From contig NZ_QJQX01000075.1 of NCBI RefSeq assembly GCF_013393185.1, forward strand, positions 1 through 64,000: a stretch of DNA of 64,000 nucleotides. Direction: 5' to 3'. Positions 16,390 to 26,065 of this stretch are shown one piece after another (position 1 is the stretch's first letter; every line of letters starts with the position of its first letter). The notes below the pieces were generated by a model. It saw only the letters and a program-made list of their open reading frames with translations, ran no database searches and was not told the origin of the DNA. This stretch comes from Sphingobium lactosutens (GTDB lineage Bacteria; Pseudomonadota; Alphaproteobacteria; Sphingomonadales; Sphingomonadaceae). The position numbers and the translations under genes were made by a program.

Positions 16390-17262
16390 ATGCTGCGGGC
16401 GGGAGGGCTGGAAGCGGCCCTGTCGCCCGCTGTCGGCGGCTCGCTGCTGCATCTGACGCTGGACGGCGTCGATCTGATGCGGCGCGCACCCGAGAGGGCT
16501 GACGATCCGCTCGCCATGGCGAGCTTTCCGCTGGTCCCCTATGCCAATCGCATCGCGGACGGGCGCTTCGCGGTCGATGGGGCGGACTATCAGCTTCCGC
16601 TCAATTTCGGCGATCATCCGCACAGCATCCATGGTTTTGGCTGGCAGGCGAACTGGACAGCGAAAACGACAACCGCATCGTCGGCGCTGCTGGTGCATGA
16701 GCATGGCGGCGATGCCGGCTGGCCCTGGTCCTATCGCGCCGAACAGCAGGTGACGCTGACCGCGTCGGCATTGTCCATGTCGTTGTCGGTCGAGAATGTC
16801 GGCGACCGGCCGATGCCGGTGGGGCTGGGCTTCCATCCCTATTTCGCGGCGGATGCGGCAACGACGCTGCGCTTCGATGCGCGCAGCCTCTGGCTCTCCA
16901 CCGCCGACATGCTGCCCGATCGCGAGGCGCCAGCCGACGTGCTGGGCGACTGGTCGCGCCCCGCCATCGTCCAGGGCGACGATCTGGTCGACAATGCCTA
17001 TGCCGGCTGGAGCGGCCCCGCGACCATCGCGCGCGGCGATGGCCTGCGCCTGTTGATCGACGCCACGGGAGCGGACTGGCTGCATGTCTATCGCCCGCCC
17101 GGCGAAGCCTATTTCTGCCTGGAACCGGTCAGTCATATGCCCGACGCGATCAACCGCGGCGGCATGGACATGGTCGCGCCCGGCGGCACCGCGCGGCTTT
17201 CCATGACCATCGCCGTCGCGAAAATCGACCCGGCCCTTCCGGAATCGATCAGGCCCCGCTAG
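16390..17262 (+). CDS. aldose 1-epimerase (mutarotase family)
   Basis: Interconverts alpha and beta anomers of aldoses, which would supply XylB with its preferred xylose anomer. 290 residues; family motifs are FPLVPYANRIADGRF, DHPHSIHGFGW with the substrate-binding His, VGLGFHPYF with the catalytic His, and an acidic LEPVSHMPDA with the catalytic Glu near residue 245. It starts 14 bp after the transporter with an AAGGAG ribosome site, last in the xyl operon. Whether xylose is its natural substrate is inferred from context. Confidence 0.85.
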   Translation: MLRAGGLEAALSPAVGGSLLHLTLDGVDLMRRAPERADDPLAMASFPLVPYANRIADGRFAVDGADYQLPLNFGDHPHSIHGFGWQANWTAKTTTASSALLVHEHGGDAGWPWSYRAEQQVTLTASALSMSLSVENVGDRPMPVGLGFHPYFAADAATTLRFDARSLWLSTADMLPDREAPADVLGDWSRPAIVQGDDLVDNAYAGWSGPATIARGDGLRLLIDATGADWLHVYRPPGEAYFCLEPVSHMPDAINRGGMDMVAPGGTARLSMTIAVAKIDPALPESIRPR

Positions 17263-17315
17263 GGCGATCTGCGATCCGATTACCTCGGAATCGACAGCGC
17301 CATTTGCGGTTTTGC

Positions 17316-17359
17316 GCATTTTCCGTCCCGCCGGGTGTTTCCACCCGGCGCGAAAATGC
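17316..17359. terminator. nested inverted repeat after the xyl operon
   Basis: Inner stem GCCGGGTG (17330-17337) with CACCCGGC (17342-17349) on a TTTC loop; outer arms GCATTTTC (17316-17323) and GAAAATGC (17352-17359) also pair. No T-run follows directly, so it is either a terminator without a classical U-tract or a member of a dispersed intergenic repeat family. It lies between the mutarotase gene and lapA. Confidence 0.55.
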
Positions 17360-17397
17360 TCTAAGCTGCCGCAAAGCAGCAGCGAGGATATCAGCCT

Positions 17398-17748
17398 ATG
17401 CAATTTTTGCGGACAGCCTTCTGGGTCGTCATCGCCGTGGCACTCGCCTTCTTCTGCATGGCGAATTATGTGCCCGTGACCGTCCGCCTGTGGGGCGATC
17501 TGGTGATGGAAACCAAGCTGCCCGTGCTGCTGGTCGGCGCCTTCCTGCTCGGCGCCCTGCCCTTCTGGGTGATGGCGCGCGCGACGCGCTGGCGCATGAA
17601 GCGCCGGCTCGACAGCACCGAGCGGGCGCTGGTGGCAGCAACCGCCGCCGCCGTCCCCCCACCTGTTCCGGCCTTTTCGGACGCTCCGGCTCTTTCCGCC
17701 GTTGCCGACGCCCCCACCCCTCAATCCAGCTTTACAGGACCAGCATGA
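17398..17748 (+). CDS. lapA: LapA-domain (DUF1049) inner-membrane protein
   Basis: 116 residues. Two hydrophobic helices at about 7-25 (FWVVIAVALAFFCMANYV) and 42-62 (LPVLLVGAFLLGALPFWVM) flank the LapA signature NYVPVTVRLWGD. A basic, then Ala/Pro-rich cytoplasmic tail follows. In E. coli LapA takes part in control of lipopolysaccharide synthesis; the role in this organism is inferred. Its stop overlaps the start of pyrF (ATGA), a pairing often seen in alphaproteobacteria. Confidence 0.8.
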   Translation: MQFLRTAFWVVIAVALAFFCMANYVPVTVRLWGDLVMETKLPVLLVGAFLLGALPFWVMARATRWRMKRRLDSTERALVAATAAAVPPPVPAFSDAPALSAVADAPTPQSSFTGPA

Positions 17749-18419
17749 GCAGCCCCATCTATGTCGCCATCGACACGCCCGACCTTGCCAAGGCGCAGAC
17801 GCTTGCCGGGCAGGTGCGGCATCATGTCGGCGGGCTGAAGCTGGGGCTGGAATTCTTCTGTGCCCATGGCCATCATGGCGTGCATGAGATGATGAAGTTC
17901 GGCCTGCCGATCTTCCTGGACCTGAAGCTGCACGACATCCCCAATACCGTCGCGAAAGCGGTACAGGCGCTGCATATGCTGGAACCGGCGATCCTGACCG
18001 TCCACGCCGCAGGCGGTCGCGCCATGCTGGAGGACGCCAAGGCCGCGGCCGGCGTCAATACCAAGGTCGTCGCCGTCACCGTGCTGACCAGCCTCGACAA
18101 TGGCGACCTGCTCGACATTGGCGTGGGCGGAAAGGCGGAGGACCAGGTCCGCCGTCTCGCCGATCTGGCGCAAAGCGCCGGCCTCGACGGCATCGTCTGT
18201 TCGGGCGAGGAAGTCGCGCTGGTCAAACAGGAATGGCATGATGGGTTCTTCGTGGTCCCGGGCGTGCGGCCCGCCGGCGGGGCGCTGGGCGACCAGAAGC
18301 GCGCGGTAACGCCGCGCGAGGCGCTCGACCGGGGCGCGTCCATCCTTGTCGTCGGTCGCCCGATCAGCCTCGCGGAAAATCCCGACCTCGCCGCCCGCGA
18401 AATCGAAGCGACGCTTTAG
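17745..18419 (+). CDS. pyrF: orotidine 5'-phosphate decarboxylase
   Basis: Last step of UMP synthesis. 224 residues, a TIM barrel with the catalytic DLKLHDIPNTV motif near residue 60 and phosphate-binding VVPGVRPAGGALGDQKR near 170. The frame is open well upstream, but the ATG at 17745 that overlaps the lapA stop gives the standard start (MSSPIYVAIDTPDLAKA). Its stop codon lies inside the stem of the following terminator. Confidence 0.96.
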   Translation: MSSPIYVAIDTPDLAKAQTLAGQVRHHVGGLKLGLEFFCAHGHHGVHEMMKFGLPIFLDLKLHDIPNTVAKAVQALHMLEPAILTVHAAGGRAMLEDAKAAAGVNTKVVAVTVLTSLDNGDLLDIGVGGKAEDQVRRLADLAQSAGLDGIVCSGEEVALVKQEWHDGFFVVPGVRPAGGALGDQKRAVTPREALDRGASILVVGRPISLAENPDLAAREIEATL

Positions 18420-18465
18420 AGCGCGCTGCGTTAAATCCGACGCAGATCGCGCGCTCTAACTTTTT
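18416..18465 (+). terminator. intrinsic terminator overlapping the pyrF stop codon
   Basis: TTAGAGCGCG (18416-18425) pairs perfectly with CGCGCTCTAA (18450-18459), with an inner TGCGT/ACGCA pairing, and five T follow. The pyrF TAG (18417-18419) is part of the left arm. Confidence 0.85.
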
Positions 18466-18471
18466 GTTGTC

Positions 18472-18518
18472 GCATCGTTTCAAGCGCAGAACCGGTTCCC
18501 ACTTTTGCGCACGATGCT
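18472..18518. repeat. second intergenic hairpin after pyrF
   Basis: GCATCGT near 18472 pairs with ACGATGC near 18512, and an inner AGCGCA pairs with TTGCGC around AACCGGTT. The sequence resembles a dispersed intergenic element seen in many alphaproteobacteria. Only one copy is in this window. Confidence 0.45.
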
Positions 18519-18591
18519 TTAACCCTTCTTCCCCCATAGGGATCATGGCGTTCGGTGCGCTTCGAGCGCCCTTCGCGGCCTTGCCTTCTTC

Positions 18592-19107
18592 ATGGAGAAA
18601 ATGATGACGCCCTTCCGCCTCTCGCTCATCAGCGCCGGCCTGACCCTGTCCCTGCCGGCCGGCGCCGCTACCGAGAGCAAGGCCGATTGTGCGGCGGACA
18701 TGGTGTGCGCCGCCAATCCCCAGTCGATCGTTGCTGCATTGCAGAAAGCCGGCTACACCGCCGAGCTGACTAAGGACAGCCTAGGCGATCCGATGATCAA
18801 CAGTGCGGCGGCGGGCTATACATTCTCGGTTCTGTTCTACGATTGCGCCGACCATCTGAAGTGCGAATCCCTCCAGTTCCAGGCTTCCTTCGACCCGAAC
18901 GAGAAAGTGACGGCGGACTATGTAAACAAGTGGAATAAAGGCAAGCGCTTCGTCCGAGCCGCCGTCGACGACAAGCATGAGATGGACCTGCGCTACGATG
19001 TCGCCACGATCGGCGGGCTGAACCCGGCCAATTTTCGGGACGTGCTCGATTGGTGGACGTCGCTGCTGGGCGATTATTCAAACTTCGCCAGCCAGAATCT
19101 GGACTGA
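18592..19107 (+). CDS. exported YbjN-domain protein
   Basis: 171 residues. The signal peptide (FRLSLISAGLTLSLPAGA) ends near residue 24. The rest matches the YbjN/sensory-transduction-regulator fold: ANPQSIVAALQKAGYTAEL, a strand-rich centre with FYDCADHLKCESLQF, and a helical NKWNKGKRFVRAAVDD. The three Cys in the mature part fit a periplasmic, disulphide-bearing protein. The molecular role is unknown. ATG at 18592 or 18601 are both possible. Confidence 0.75.
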   Translation: MEKMMTPFRLSLISAGLTLSLPAGAATESKADCAADMVCAANPQSIVAALQKAGYTAELTKDSLGDPMINSAAAGYTFSVLFYDCADHLKCESLQFQASFDPNEKVTADYVNKWNKGKRFVRAAVDDKHEMDLRYDVATIGGLNPANFRDVLDWWTSLLGDYSNFASQNLD

Positions 19108-19125
19108 CCTGCGCGTCAGGGGCGA

Positions 19126-19539
19126 TCAGTCGGCCTGTTCATCCTTGACGAAGAAGCGTTCGATCACCTCCCGCGCCAGTCGCGCGGGGCGCAAGGTGCT
19201 GGCGTCGACGCAGCACCAGCTGGACTTGACCTCGGCCAGCACTTCCTCGCCCCGGCGGATCACGGTTTCGTAGAAAGCGCGCGCGCCCTGCACCTTTTCC
19301 AGCAGGACGGTGGCGATCACTTCATCGTCTAGGAATGTAGGCTTGCGATAGGTGATCTCATGCTTGAGCGCGACCCAGAGATGCTGGCCCACTGCCTCGG
19401 CGGGCGCCAGGGCGCGCCAATGGTCCAGCACCGCATTCTGCACCCATTTCAGATAGCTGGCATTGTTGACATGACCCATGAAGTCGATGTCGTCAGGATC
19501 GATGCCGATCGGGAAGCGGTGGGGAATCGCGTTACTCAC
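19126..19539 (-). CDS. acyl-CoA thioesterase, 4-hydroxybenzoyl-CoA thioesterase family
   Basis: 137-residue single hotdog domain. The catalytic Asp lies in DIDFMGHVNNASYLKWVQNA, the classical motif of the 4HBT/YbgC group; LKHEITYRKPTFLDDEV and RRGEEVLAEVKSSWCCVD complete the fold. It starts with GTG at 19539. The natural thioester cannot be told from sequence. It is monocistronic, with the terminator of the upstream barrel gene just before it. Confidence 0.85.
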   Translation of the reverse strand: MSNAIPHRFPIGIDPDDIDFMGHVNNASYLKWVQNAVLDHWRALAPAEAVGQHLWVALKHEITYRKPTFLDDEVIATVLLEKVQGARAFYETVIRRGEEVLAEVKSSWCCVDASTLRPARLAREVIERFFVKDEQAD

Positions 19540-19597
19540 ATGGATGTAAATAACATCGCTGCAGGCAGGCTGATAGGGGGGACAGGCAAAGGCTGCG

Positions 19598-19627
19598 AAA
19601 AAGGGGCCGATCCGAAGGCCGGCCCCT
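19598..19627 (-). terminator. terminator of the outer-membrane barrel gene
   Basis: AGGGGCCG (19602-19609) pairs with CGGCCCCT (19620-19627), and on the minus strand a run of five T follows (19602-19598). It ends transcription about 10 bp after the barrel gene stop. Confidence 0.8.
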
Positions 19628-19637
19628 CTCCGAACGA

Positions 19638-20291
19638 TCAGAAGCGCCAGCCGACGCTGCCGACGATCTGGTGACGGTCGGTATCGATGCCGAATTCGCT
19701 GCTGGTCGACCCGTCGGCGAAGTTGATATGGGCATCCTCATATTTGGAGTAGCGATACTCGACCTTGGCGAAGGTATTGGCGTTGATCGCCCGCTCCACG
19801 CCCGCGCCCACCCGCCAGCCGTCCAGCTTGAAGGCGGTATCGGTCGTCTCGTCGGTATCGCCCGCCAGTACGTTCAGCTTGGTGTTGGTATAGCCGCCCT
19901 TCACATAGACCAGGGTGGCCGGATCGGCGAGGATACCCGCGCGCGCGCCGACATAGAGGTCGCGGCCCTGCTTGACGCGGCCGAAGCCGAAATTGTCGGT
20001 GAAGTCGCGGCGGCTGCTCTTGGAGGTCGAGTTGGTCCATTCGCCCTCGACGCCGACGACCGCGCTGCCCAGATTGACGTCATAGCCCGCGCCGACACCA
20101 TAGAGCAGGCCGTCGATCTTCTGGTCGTCGCTGCCATTGTCATTGTCGACGCTGCTGCCCGCACCCGTATGGTCATAGCCAAGGATGCCCTCGACACGGG
20201 GACCGGTGAAGGTCGGGCCGACATCCTGCGCCAGCGCGGGGGTGGCGACCGTCGCGCCGGCAAGAAGGGTTGCGACCATCAACTTACGCAT
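19638..20291 (-). CDS. outer-membrane beta-barrel protein (porin/Opa-like family)
   Basis: 217 residues with a Sec signal (RKLMVATLLAGATVATPALA). The mature part is an alternation of short amphipathic strands with Gly/Asp-rich turns, e.g. GVGAGYDVNLGSAVVGVEGEW, DLYVGARAGILADPATLVYVKG and ERAINANTFAKVEYRYS, and it ends in GSVGWRF with a terminal aromatic residue as in BamA-assembled barrels. About eight strands would fit. It is typical of the abundant sphingomonad 'outer membrane beta-barrel protein' class; no substrate can be assigned. Confidence 0.82.
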   Translation of the reverse strand: MRKLMVATLLAGATVATPALAQDVGPTFTGPRVEGILGYDHTGAGSSVDNDNGSDDQKIDGLLYGVGAGYDVNLGSAVVGVEGEWTNSTSKSSRRDFTDNFGFGRVKQGRDLYVGARAGILADPATLVYVKGGYTNTKLNVLAGDTDETTDTAFKLDGWRVGAGVERAINANTFAKVEYRYSKYEDAHINFADGSTSSEFGIDTDRHQIVGSVGWRF

Positions 20292-20468
20292 AAGGATTCT
20301 CCGTTCGTCATTCTTTCCCCGTCAAGGGGTGAGACGCTCAAGCCGGAGCAGCGGCGATGGTTTCATGAACGGGAGATAAACGACTGATTATGTGGCATTA
20401 ATAACACGAAAAAGACTCCGCTCGTCGCGAGAATGTGCGGATCCCGCGACGGGTCGAGGAAGGCTAGA

Positions 20469-21869
20469 TCAGCACTCCACCACATTGACGGCGAGGCCGC
20501 CGAGCGATGTTTCCTTATAGCGGCTGGCCATGTCCTCACCGGTCTGGCGCATGGTTTCAATCACCGCGTCGAGGCTGACGATATGCCGCCCGTCGCCCTG
20601 AAGCGCGAGATAGGCGGCGTTGATCGCCTTCACCGCGCCCATCGTGTTACGCTCGATACAGGGAATCTGGACGAGGCCGCCGATCGGATCGCAGGTGAGG
20701 CCCAGATTATGCTCCATACCTATCTCGGCGGCATTTTCGACCTGCTGGTTGGTGCCGCCCAGCACCGCGGCAAGGCCGGCCGCCGCCATCGAACAGGCGA
20801 CACCCACCTCCCCCTGACAACCCATCTCTGCAGCGGAGATGGAGGCACGCTTCTTGTAGAGGAAGCCGATCGCGGCGGCGGTGAGCAGGAAGCGTCGCTC
20901 CCCCTCCCGATCGGCGCCCGGCACGAAGCGGCGGTAATAATGGAGCACCGCCGGGATCACGCCCGCCGCGCCGTTGGTCGGCGCAGTGACGACCCGGCCG
21001 CCGGCGGCATTTTCCTCATTCACCGCCAGGGCGAACAGGCTGACCCATTCGAAAATCTGCGCCGGTCCCAGCGCATCCTGTTGCAGCCGCAGCCGCTGAT
21101 GAATGGCGCGGGCGCGGCGGCGCACCTTGAGGCCACCGGGCAGCAACCCTTCCTGCATCAAGCCCCGGTCGATCGAGGCGGACATGGCGTCGATCACGCT
21201 GTCGAGGAAGGCGTCGGTTTCCTCCTGCGCGCGCCAAGCGCCTTCGTTGCGCAACACCAGCGTGGCGATCGACAGGCCGCTCGTCTCCCCCTGCGCCAGC
21301 ATCTCCGCACCCGAGGAGAAGGGATAGGGCTGGACGACATTATGGCCGAGCGGCGTGTCGTCGCTGACCGGACAAACGCCGGGCAGCACCGCACCGCCAC
21401 CGATCGAATAATAGTCGCGCACCAGCGGCTCTTCGCGATCGTCGAACCAGGCGGAAAAGCGCATGCCGTTGCTGTGCGCTTCGAGAAACTCGCCCATGCG
21501 GAAGAGGAGGTCGCTCTCCTCCGCGAAGGGCAGCCAACGGTCGATCGCGCTGCCCGCCTGGATGCGGCCGTCACTGCGGATCGCGGCGAGGATGTCGGTT
21601 ATGGCGTCGGGATCGACGCTTTCGGGGCGATGGCCCGACAGGCCGAGCAGGACCGCGACATCAGTGGCGTGGCCCTTGCCGGTCAGCGCCAGCGATCCGA
21701 ACAATTCGCACTGCACCCGCGACGGGATGGCCGGCAGCGTGTCCATGAACATCAGCGCGGCGCGCATGGGGCCGACGGTATGCGAACTGGACGGACCGAT
21801 GCCGATGGTGAACAGGTCCATCACGCTGATAGCGGTGCCGGCATCGATGCGGCTCTTGGTCACGGTCAA
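20469..21869 (-). CDS. sdaA: L-serine ammonia-lyase, iron-sulfur type
   Basis: Deaminates L-serine to pyruvate. 466 residues with fused beta and alpha domains: [21 protein letters not shown] at the N-terminus, and the catalytic alpha domain with [36 protein letters not shown] and a C-terminal Cys, supplying the [4Fe-4S] ligands. It starts with TTG at 21869 overlapping the tamB stop (GTG 21863 is an alternative). Its place as third gene of a tamA-tamB unit looks accidental in function but implies co-transcription. Confidence 0.95.
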   Translation of the reverse strand: MTVTKSRIDAGTAISVMDLFTIGIGPSSSHTVGPMRAALMFMDTLPAIPSRVQCELFGSLALTGKGHATDVAVLLGLSGHRPESVDPDAITDILAAIRSDGRIQAGSAIDRWLPFAEESDLLFRMGEFLEAHSNGMRFSAWFDDREEPLVRDYYSIGGGAVLPGVCPVSDDTPLGHNVVQPYPFSSGAEMLAQGETSGLSIATLVLRNEGAWRAQEETDAFLDSVIDAMSASIDRGLMQEGLLPGGLKVRRRARAIHQRLRLQQDALGPAQIFEWVSLFALAVNEENAAGGRVVTAPTNGAAGVIPAVLHYYRRFVPGADREGERRFLLTAAAIGFLYKKRASISAAEMGCQGEVGVACSMAAAGLAAVLGGTNQQVENAAEIGMEHNLGLTCDPIGGLVQIPCIERNTMGAVKAINAAYLALQGDGRHIVSLDAVIETMRQTGEDMASRYKETSLGGLAVNVVEC

Positions 21870-24800
21870 TAATCCTTGGAAATTCGGACGTTGGCGCTCT
21901 GGCGCCCGAGGGTGGAGATGGCGCCGAGCAGCGAGAGCCAGCGCGTGACCTGATATTCCATCCGGGTGGCGCTATAGCCCTGCCCGTCGGTGATCAGTTC
22001 GACAAAGGTCTTGCGCGTCAGATATTTGCCCGCCGCGATCGACGTGCCCTGCCCCTGGGTCGGGTCGGCGGCGATGATGCGCAGCCGGTCGAGACCCGCC
22101 GCCTTGCGCACCGCGTTGATCGGGTCCAGCCCGCCATCGCCCTGGAGCGATCCGACCGCCGAGGCGAGTTGCAGCGCTTCGGGCGCGGACAGGTTGGTGA
22201 TCGATGTGCCGAACAGGATGCGGGAAAGAAGTTCGTCCTGCGGCAACGCGGGCGTGCTGGTAAAGGTGATGTCCGGCTTCAGGCCGGTACCGCCGACATG
22301 GATGGTCGCGCTGAGGTCACTGACGTCCGCCTCCGCACTGATGTCGAGCGTCGGATTGACCGGCGTTTTGCCGTCGAACTGGATATTGCCTTCACGCAGC
22401 TCAAAGCGACGGCCCGCAAACTCGTAGCCGCCGCGCACCAACTGCGCCCGGCCGGCGATCGCCGGGCTGGTGACGGTGCCGCCGATGTTGAGGTCCGCGC
22501 GCCATTCGCTGTCGAGGCCAAGGCCTGTGACGGTCAGGCGATTGCGCGCCCGCGCCTTCACCGCCAGCGCCCAGGGCACGGACGTGCGCGGCTGGTCGAT
22601 TTCCTCGCCGCGCCGGTTGATCTCTATCACGCGCAGTTCGGGGATTTGCGCGACGGCGGCGGCGCGCCCCATGGTGAACCGGCTGCGGTTGAGGGTCAGG
22701 TCGCCGCCGATCGTGCCGCCCGCGCCGTCGGAGCGCAGGGTGATCGGCCCGGTCACGGTCGCGGCGATATCGTCGCGCTCCAGCAGCGCGGCATTGTCCG
22801 CTTGCAAGGCCAGGTCCATGCCGACGCCGGCAATGCCGTTGAAGGTGAAGCGGCCGGCGCCGTTGACCGTTCCGCCATTCTGCGCCGTCGCGGCGAAGCT
22901 GGAAATGACGAGCTGCGCGCCGGAGAAGCGGCCGTGCGCCTTGACGCCGCGCAGGCGCATGCCGGTGACGGGGCTGTTGATCGTCGCATTGTCGGTCGCC
23001 AACTGCCCGGTGATGAGCGGATCGCCCAGCGTCCCGCGCATGTCGGCGCTCACGCTCACCGGCCCGCCGATATCGACGATCTCCACGCCGGTGAGGCGCC
23101 AGAGCGTATCGGCCGTGCCGCCATAGCGAAGCTGGGCGAAGAGCGGCGCGGCGTTCAGCCTTTGCACCAGCCCACCTTCCCGACCGAGCGGGGTCAGCAG
23201 CGCCTGACCACGGCCGATTGTCTTGCCATCGGCGACGAAGACCATGCGCGTAGCCAGCCGATCGGGCGTCAGTGCGGCGTTGAGGCCGACATCGACCGGG
23301 CGGGAACTCAAGGACAGACCCGACCGCGACAGGCCGCGAATCCGCAATTCCGCCTTGCCGCTGGGCAGGCCACCACGCGGCTGGACATAGCTTAAGGATC
23401 CGGTCGCCATGCCGCCGAGGCCCAGATTGTCATAGGCAATGTCGAGTAGCGAGAGCGGCAGCCTTTCCATCCGCGCCTCAACATGGGTCGTCTCGCTTCC
23501 CAATTCCCCCGCCAGCTGGAGCGATCCACCAGCGAAGCTTACCGTCGCCGGCGAAAGGCGCCAGCCATCCTCGGTCCGGGTGAGCACCGCCGCGCGGCTT
23601 AAACGAATGGCGCGCTTGTCGATCGTACCGCTGGCCGACAGGCGGATGCGGTCCGACTCCACCTGCGCCTCGCCTTGAAGGTCGAACAGGCGTCCGCGCT
23701 GGCCCGAAAGGCTGCCGCGAATCTTGCCCTTGCCATCGACCAGATCGGCATTGGCGGCAAAGCGGCCGAGCAATATGCCGCCGACCCGCAACCCGCGCGC
23801 CTGCGCCGTCGCGGTGACGCTGGTGCCGTCGGGATCGAGCAGGATCGTGCCGTCCAGCGTGCCGCGCCGCACCGCAATGACGGTCGGCCCGTCGAAGCTG
23901 GCGTCGTTGGCGGTCAGCTTGAGCTGCACCTGCTGCACCTCATTGACCGGCTTGAAGCCGATATAGCCCGTCACCGGCCCGGTCACGCCCAGCTGCCCGT
24001 CCAGCCCGCCATTGATCGGACGGATATCGCCGCTGGCGGTCACGCCCGACACGGCGAGGTTGGCGACATGCACCACCGCCTGTCCGCCCGGCGGCAACAG
24101 GATCACCCCGCGCCCGGTGAAGGGGCCAAGCGTCGACCCGCCATTGGCGGTGTAGCTATAGCCCTGCGAATCAGGGATCAGTTTCGCCCGCACGTCGCGC
24201 AGGCCCAGCGCATCCATGGGGCGCGCCAGCAGCAGGTCGATGGTGGGCCGTTCGATATGACCGTCCAGCGTCAGCGTGACGGGACCGTAGCGGCCATGGC
24301 GGCCGCTCCCTTCCAGATGCAGCGTCCCGTCGCGATGCCTGATGCCCCGGCCCGCCAGCGTCAAAAGCGGCGAATCCAGCCGCAAATTGCTGAGCGCCAA
24401 TTGTCCGTCGGGCAGCCGCTCCAGCCCGCTGCGCGCCGATGGCAGGCCGCCGCCCAGCGTGCGCAGGAAATCATTATCCAGCCGCCGCACCTTCGCCATC
24501 ACATTGCCGCTGAGGCCGAAACTGCCATCGCGGCGGGGCGCCGCGCGCAGCTTGGAAGTCAGGTCGACCACACCGAAGCCGCGGATGAACAGATTGTTGA
24601 GCTGCCCGTCAAGGCCGGCATCATAACGGCCGGTCTTGAGGTCGATGATCGCGACCAGCTTGCCGCGTAGCTTGTCCGATCGCAATTGCATGGGGCTGCT
24701 GACGATCTGCTGGCCCTTCAACTGCAACACGCCGTCCAGCTGGAAATTGCGGACAATGCCCTCGACCAGATCGCCCTGCCCGTCCAGCCGGCGCGCGCGC

Positions 24801-26065
24801 AGCCTGAGCGGGATCTGCACCGCGCCCTTGCCTGCATGACGCCCCTTGCCCTCGGCCCGCACGTCGTGGATCATGGTCTTGTCGAAGGCCAGTTCGCGTG
24901 CGGTCAACAGATATTCATAACCCGGCGCGCTGAAGGGACCATCGAGCCGGACCTTCGCGATCACGTCGCGACCGCGCATGGTCTTTACCAGCGCCTGCGG
25001 CCGGGCGAGCTTCAGCGTGACGAGCATATTATCGAGCGCATTGTTGCGCAGGTCGATCGCGCCGTCGGCGTCGAGATCGAAGGCGGCGGACTGGAGCGTC
25101 ATCCTGCCGTCGATCACCCGGTCGACCATGGTGCCGCTGGCGCGCACCGCAAGGCGCGGATCGGCCATGCGGCGCAGCAGGCCATTGCCCGCGATCGCCG
25201 TCCCCTCGATCGTGCCGCGCCCCGAATAGGCGCCGCTGCGCGCGGCCAGCACGAAATCGGCCGCCGGCGCGCCGTCCAGCGTCGCGGCAAGCCGCCCGTC
25301 CCAGCGGCTCCAGCTGCCCTTGCCGCCGATGCGCAGGTTGGCGTCCTGCTTCAGGCCCGCCATCGCCGCCAGCACACCGGTCCTGGGCGCATTGACGGTG
25401 ACGTCCAGCTTGAACCTGTCGTCATCAGGCCGGCTGTCGAGCGCGATGGTCAGCGCGTCGCTCCCGTCCAGCGTCCGCGCCGACAGGTCGATGATCGCCC
25501 GACCGCCGCGAATATCGGCATCGCCCGACAGGGTCGCGGTCTGGACGCGACCATTGACCGCATCCGCGATGGTCAGCCGGCCGACCGAAAATTGCATCAG
25601 GCGAATGTCGAAACCGGGCAGGATCGGCCCGCGCCGCTGGGTCGGGTTGAGCTTGGGCAGCTTGTGCAGCGTCGCCTGCGGGATGACGAGCCGGTCGATG
25701 TCCAGCCGGTTGGACAGCCAGGCGAAGGGCCACCAGTCCAGCTCGACGCGGGGCGCGTCGAGGAAGCGCCCCTTGGGATCGGACAGGGTCAGGTCGCGAA
25801 GCACCGCCTTGCGATAGATGCTGCCCTCGATCGCGCCGACCTGGATGCGCAACCCCGACGCCGACTTGATCGTGGCGACGCGGCTGGCGAGGAAACGGTG
25901 GCCGCCCGACGTGTCGAGCCACACCAGAGCGCCGACGACGATCAGCAGCGCCGTCCCCAGCAATCCCGCGATCCAGCGCTGCCAGCGCCCGTCCCAGGCG
26001 CGGCGATGACGCGCGGGAGGCGGTGGCGGCACAACGGCAGCGGAAGGTGCTTCGTCCGCCATCAA
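21866..26065 (-). CDS. tamB: translocation and assembly module protein TamB
   Basis: 1399 residues. A single N-terminal membrane anchor ([20 protein letters not shown], about residues 31-50) is followed by a very long beta-helical, repetitive periplasmic part and a C-terminal DUF490/TamB domain ([21 protein letters not shown], then [18 protein letters not shown], ending in [10 protein letters not shown]). TamB spans the periplasm and works with TamA in outer-membrane protein insertion and phospholipid transport. It overlaps tamA upstream and sdaA downstream by four bases each, so all three are one unit. Confidence 0.95.
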   Translation of the reverse strand: MMADEAPSAAVVPPPPPARHRRAWDGRWQRWIAGLLGTALLIVVGALVWLDTSGGHRFLASRVATIKSASGLRIQVGAIEGSIYRKAVLRDLTLSDPKGRFLDAPRVELDWWPFAWLSNRLDIDRLVIPQATLHKLPKLNPTQRRGPILPGFDIRLMQFSVGRLTIADAVNGRVQTATLSGDADIRGGRAIIDLSARTLDGSDALTIALDSRPDDDRFKLDVTVNAPRTGVLAAMAGLKQDANLRIGGKGSWSRWDGRLAATLDGAPAADFVLAARSGAYSGRGTIEGTAIAGNGLLRRMADPRLAVRASGTMVDRVIDGRMTLQSAAFDLDADGAIDLRNNALDNMLVTLKLARPQALVKTMRGRDVIAKVRLDGPFSAPGYEYLLTARELAFDKTMIHDVRAEGKGRHAGKGAVQIPLRLRARRLDGQGDLVEGIVRNFQLDGVLQLKGQQIVSSPMQLRSDKLRGKLVAIIDLKTGRYDAGLDGQLNNLFIRGFGVVDLTSKLRAAPRRDGSFGLSGNVMAKVRRLDNDFLRTLGGGLPSARSGLERLPDGQLALSNLRLDSPLLTLAGRGIRHRDGTLHLEGSGRHGRYGPVTLTLDGHIERPTIDLLLARPMDALGLRDVRAKLIPDSQGYSYTANGGSTLGPFTGRGVILLPPGGQAVVHVANLAVSGVTASGDIRPINGGLDGQLGVTGPVTGYIGFKPVNEVQQVQLKLTANDASFDGPTVIAVRRGTLDGTILLDPDGTSVTATAQARGLRVGGILLGRFAANADLVDGKGKIRGSLSGQRGRLFDLQGEAQVESDRIRLSASGTIDKRAIRLSRAAVLTRTEDGWRLSPATVSFAGGSLQLAGELGSETTHVEARMERLPLSLLDIAYDNLGLGGMATGSLSYVQPRGGLPSGKAELRIRGLSRSGLSLSSRPVDVGLNAALTPDRLATRMVFVADGKTIGRGQALLTPLGREGGLVQRLNAAPLFAQLRYGGTADTLWRLTGVEIVDIGGPVSVSADMRGTLGDPLITGQLATDNATINSPVTGMRLRGVKAHGRFSGAQLVISSFAATAQNGGTVNGAGRFTFNGIAGVGMDLALQADNAALLERDDIAATVTGPITLRSDGAGGTIGGDLTLNRSRFTMGRAAAVAQIPELRVIEINRRGEEIDQPRTSVPWALAVKARARNRLTVTGLGLDSEWRADLNIGGTVTSPAIAGRAQLVRGGYEFAGRRFELREGNIQFDGKTPVNPTLDISAEADVSDLSATIHVGGTGLKPDITFTSTPALPQDELLSRILFGTSITNLSAPEALQLASAVGSLQGDGGLDPINAVRKAAGLDRLRIIAADPTQGQGTSIAAGKYLTRKTFVELITDGQGYSATRMEYQVTRWLSLLGAISTLGRQSANVRISKDY

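Noticed and set aside
20430-20468. Hairpin CGTCGCG/CGCGACG after sdaA
   Set aside because: The loop is long and the T-run is displaced, so terminator function is not supported.
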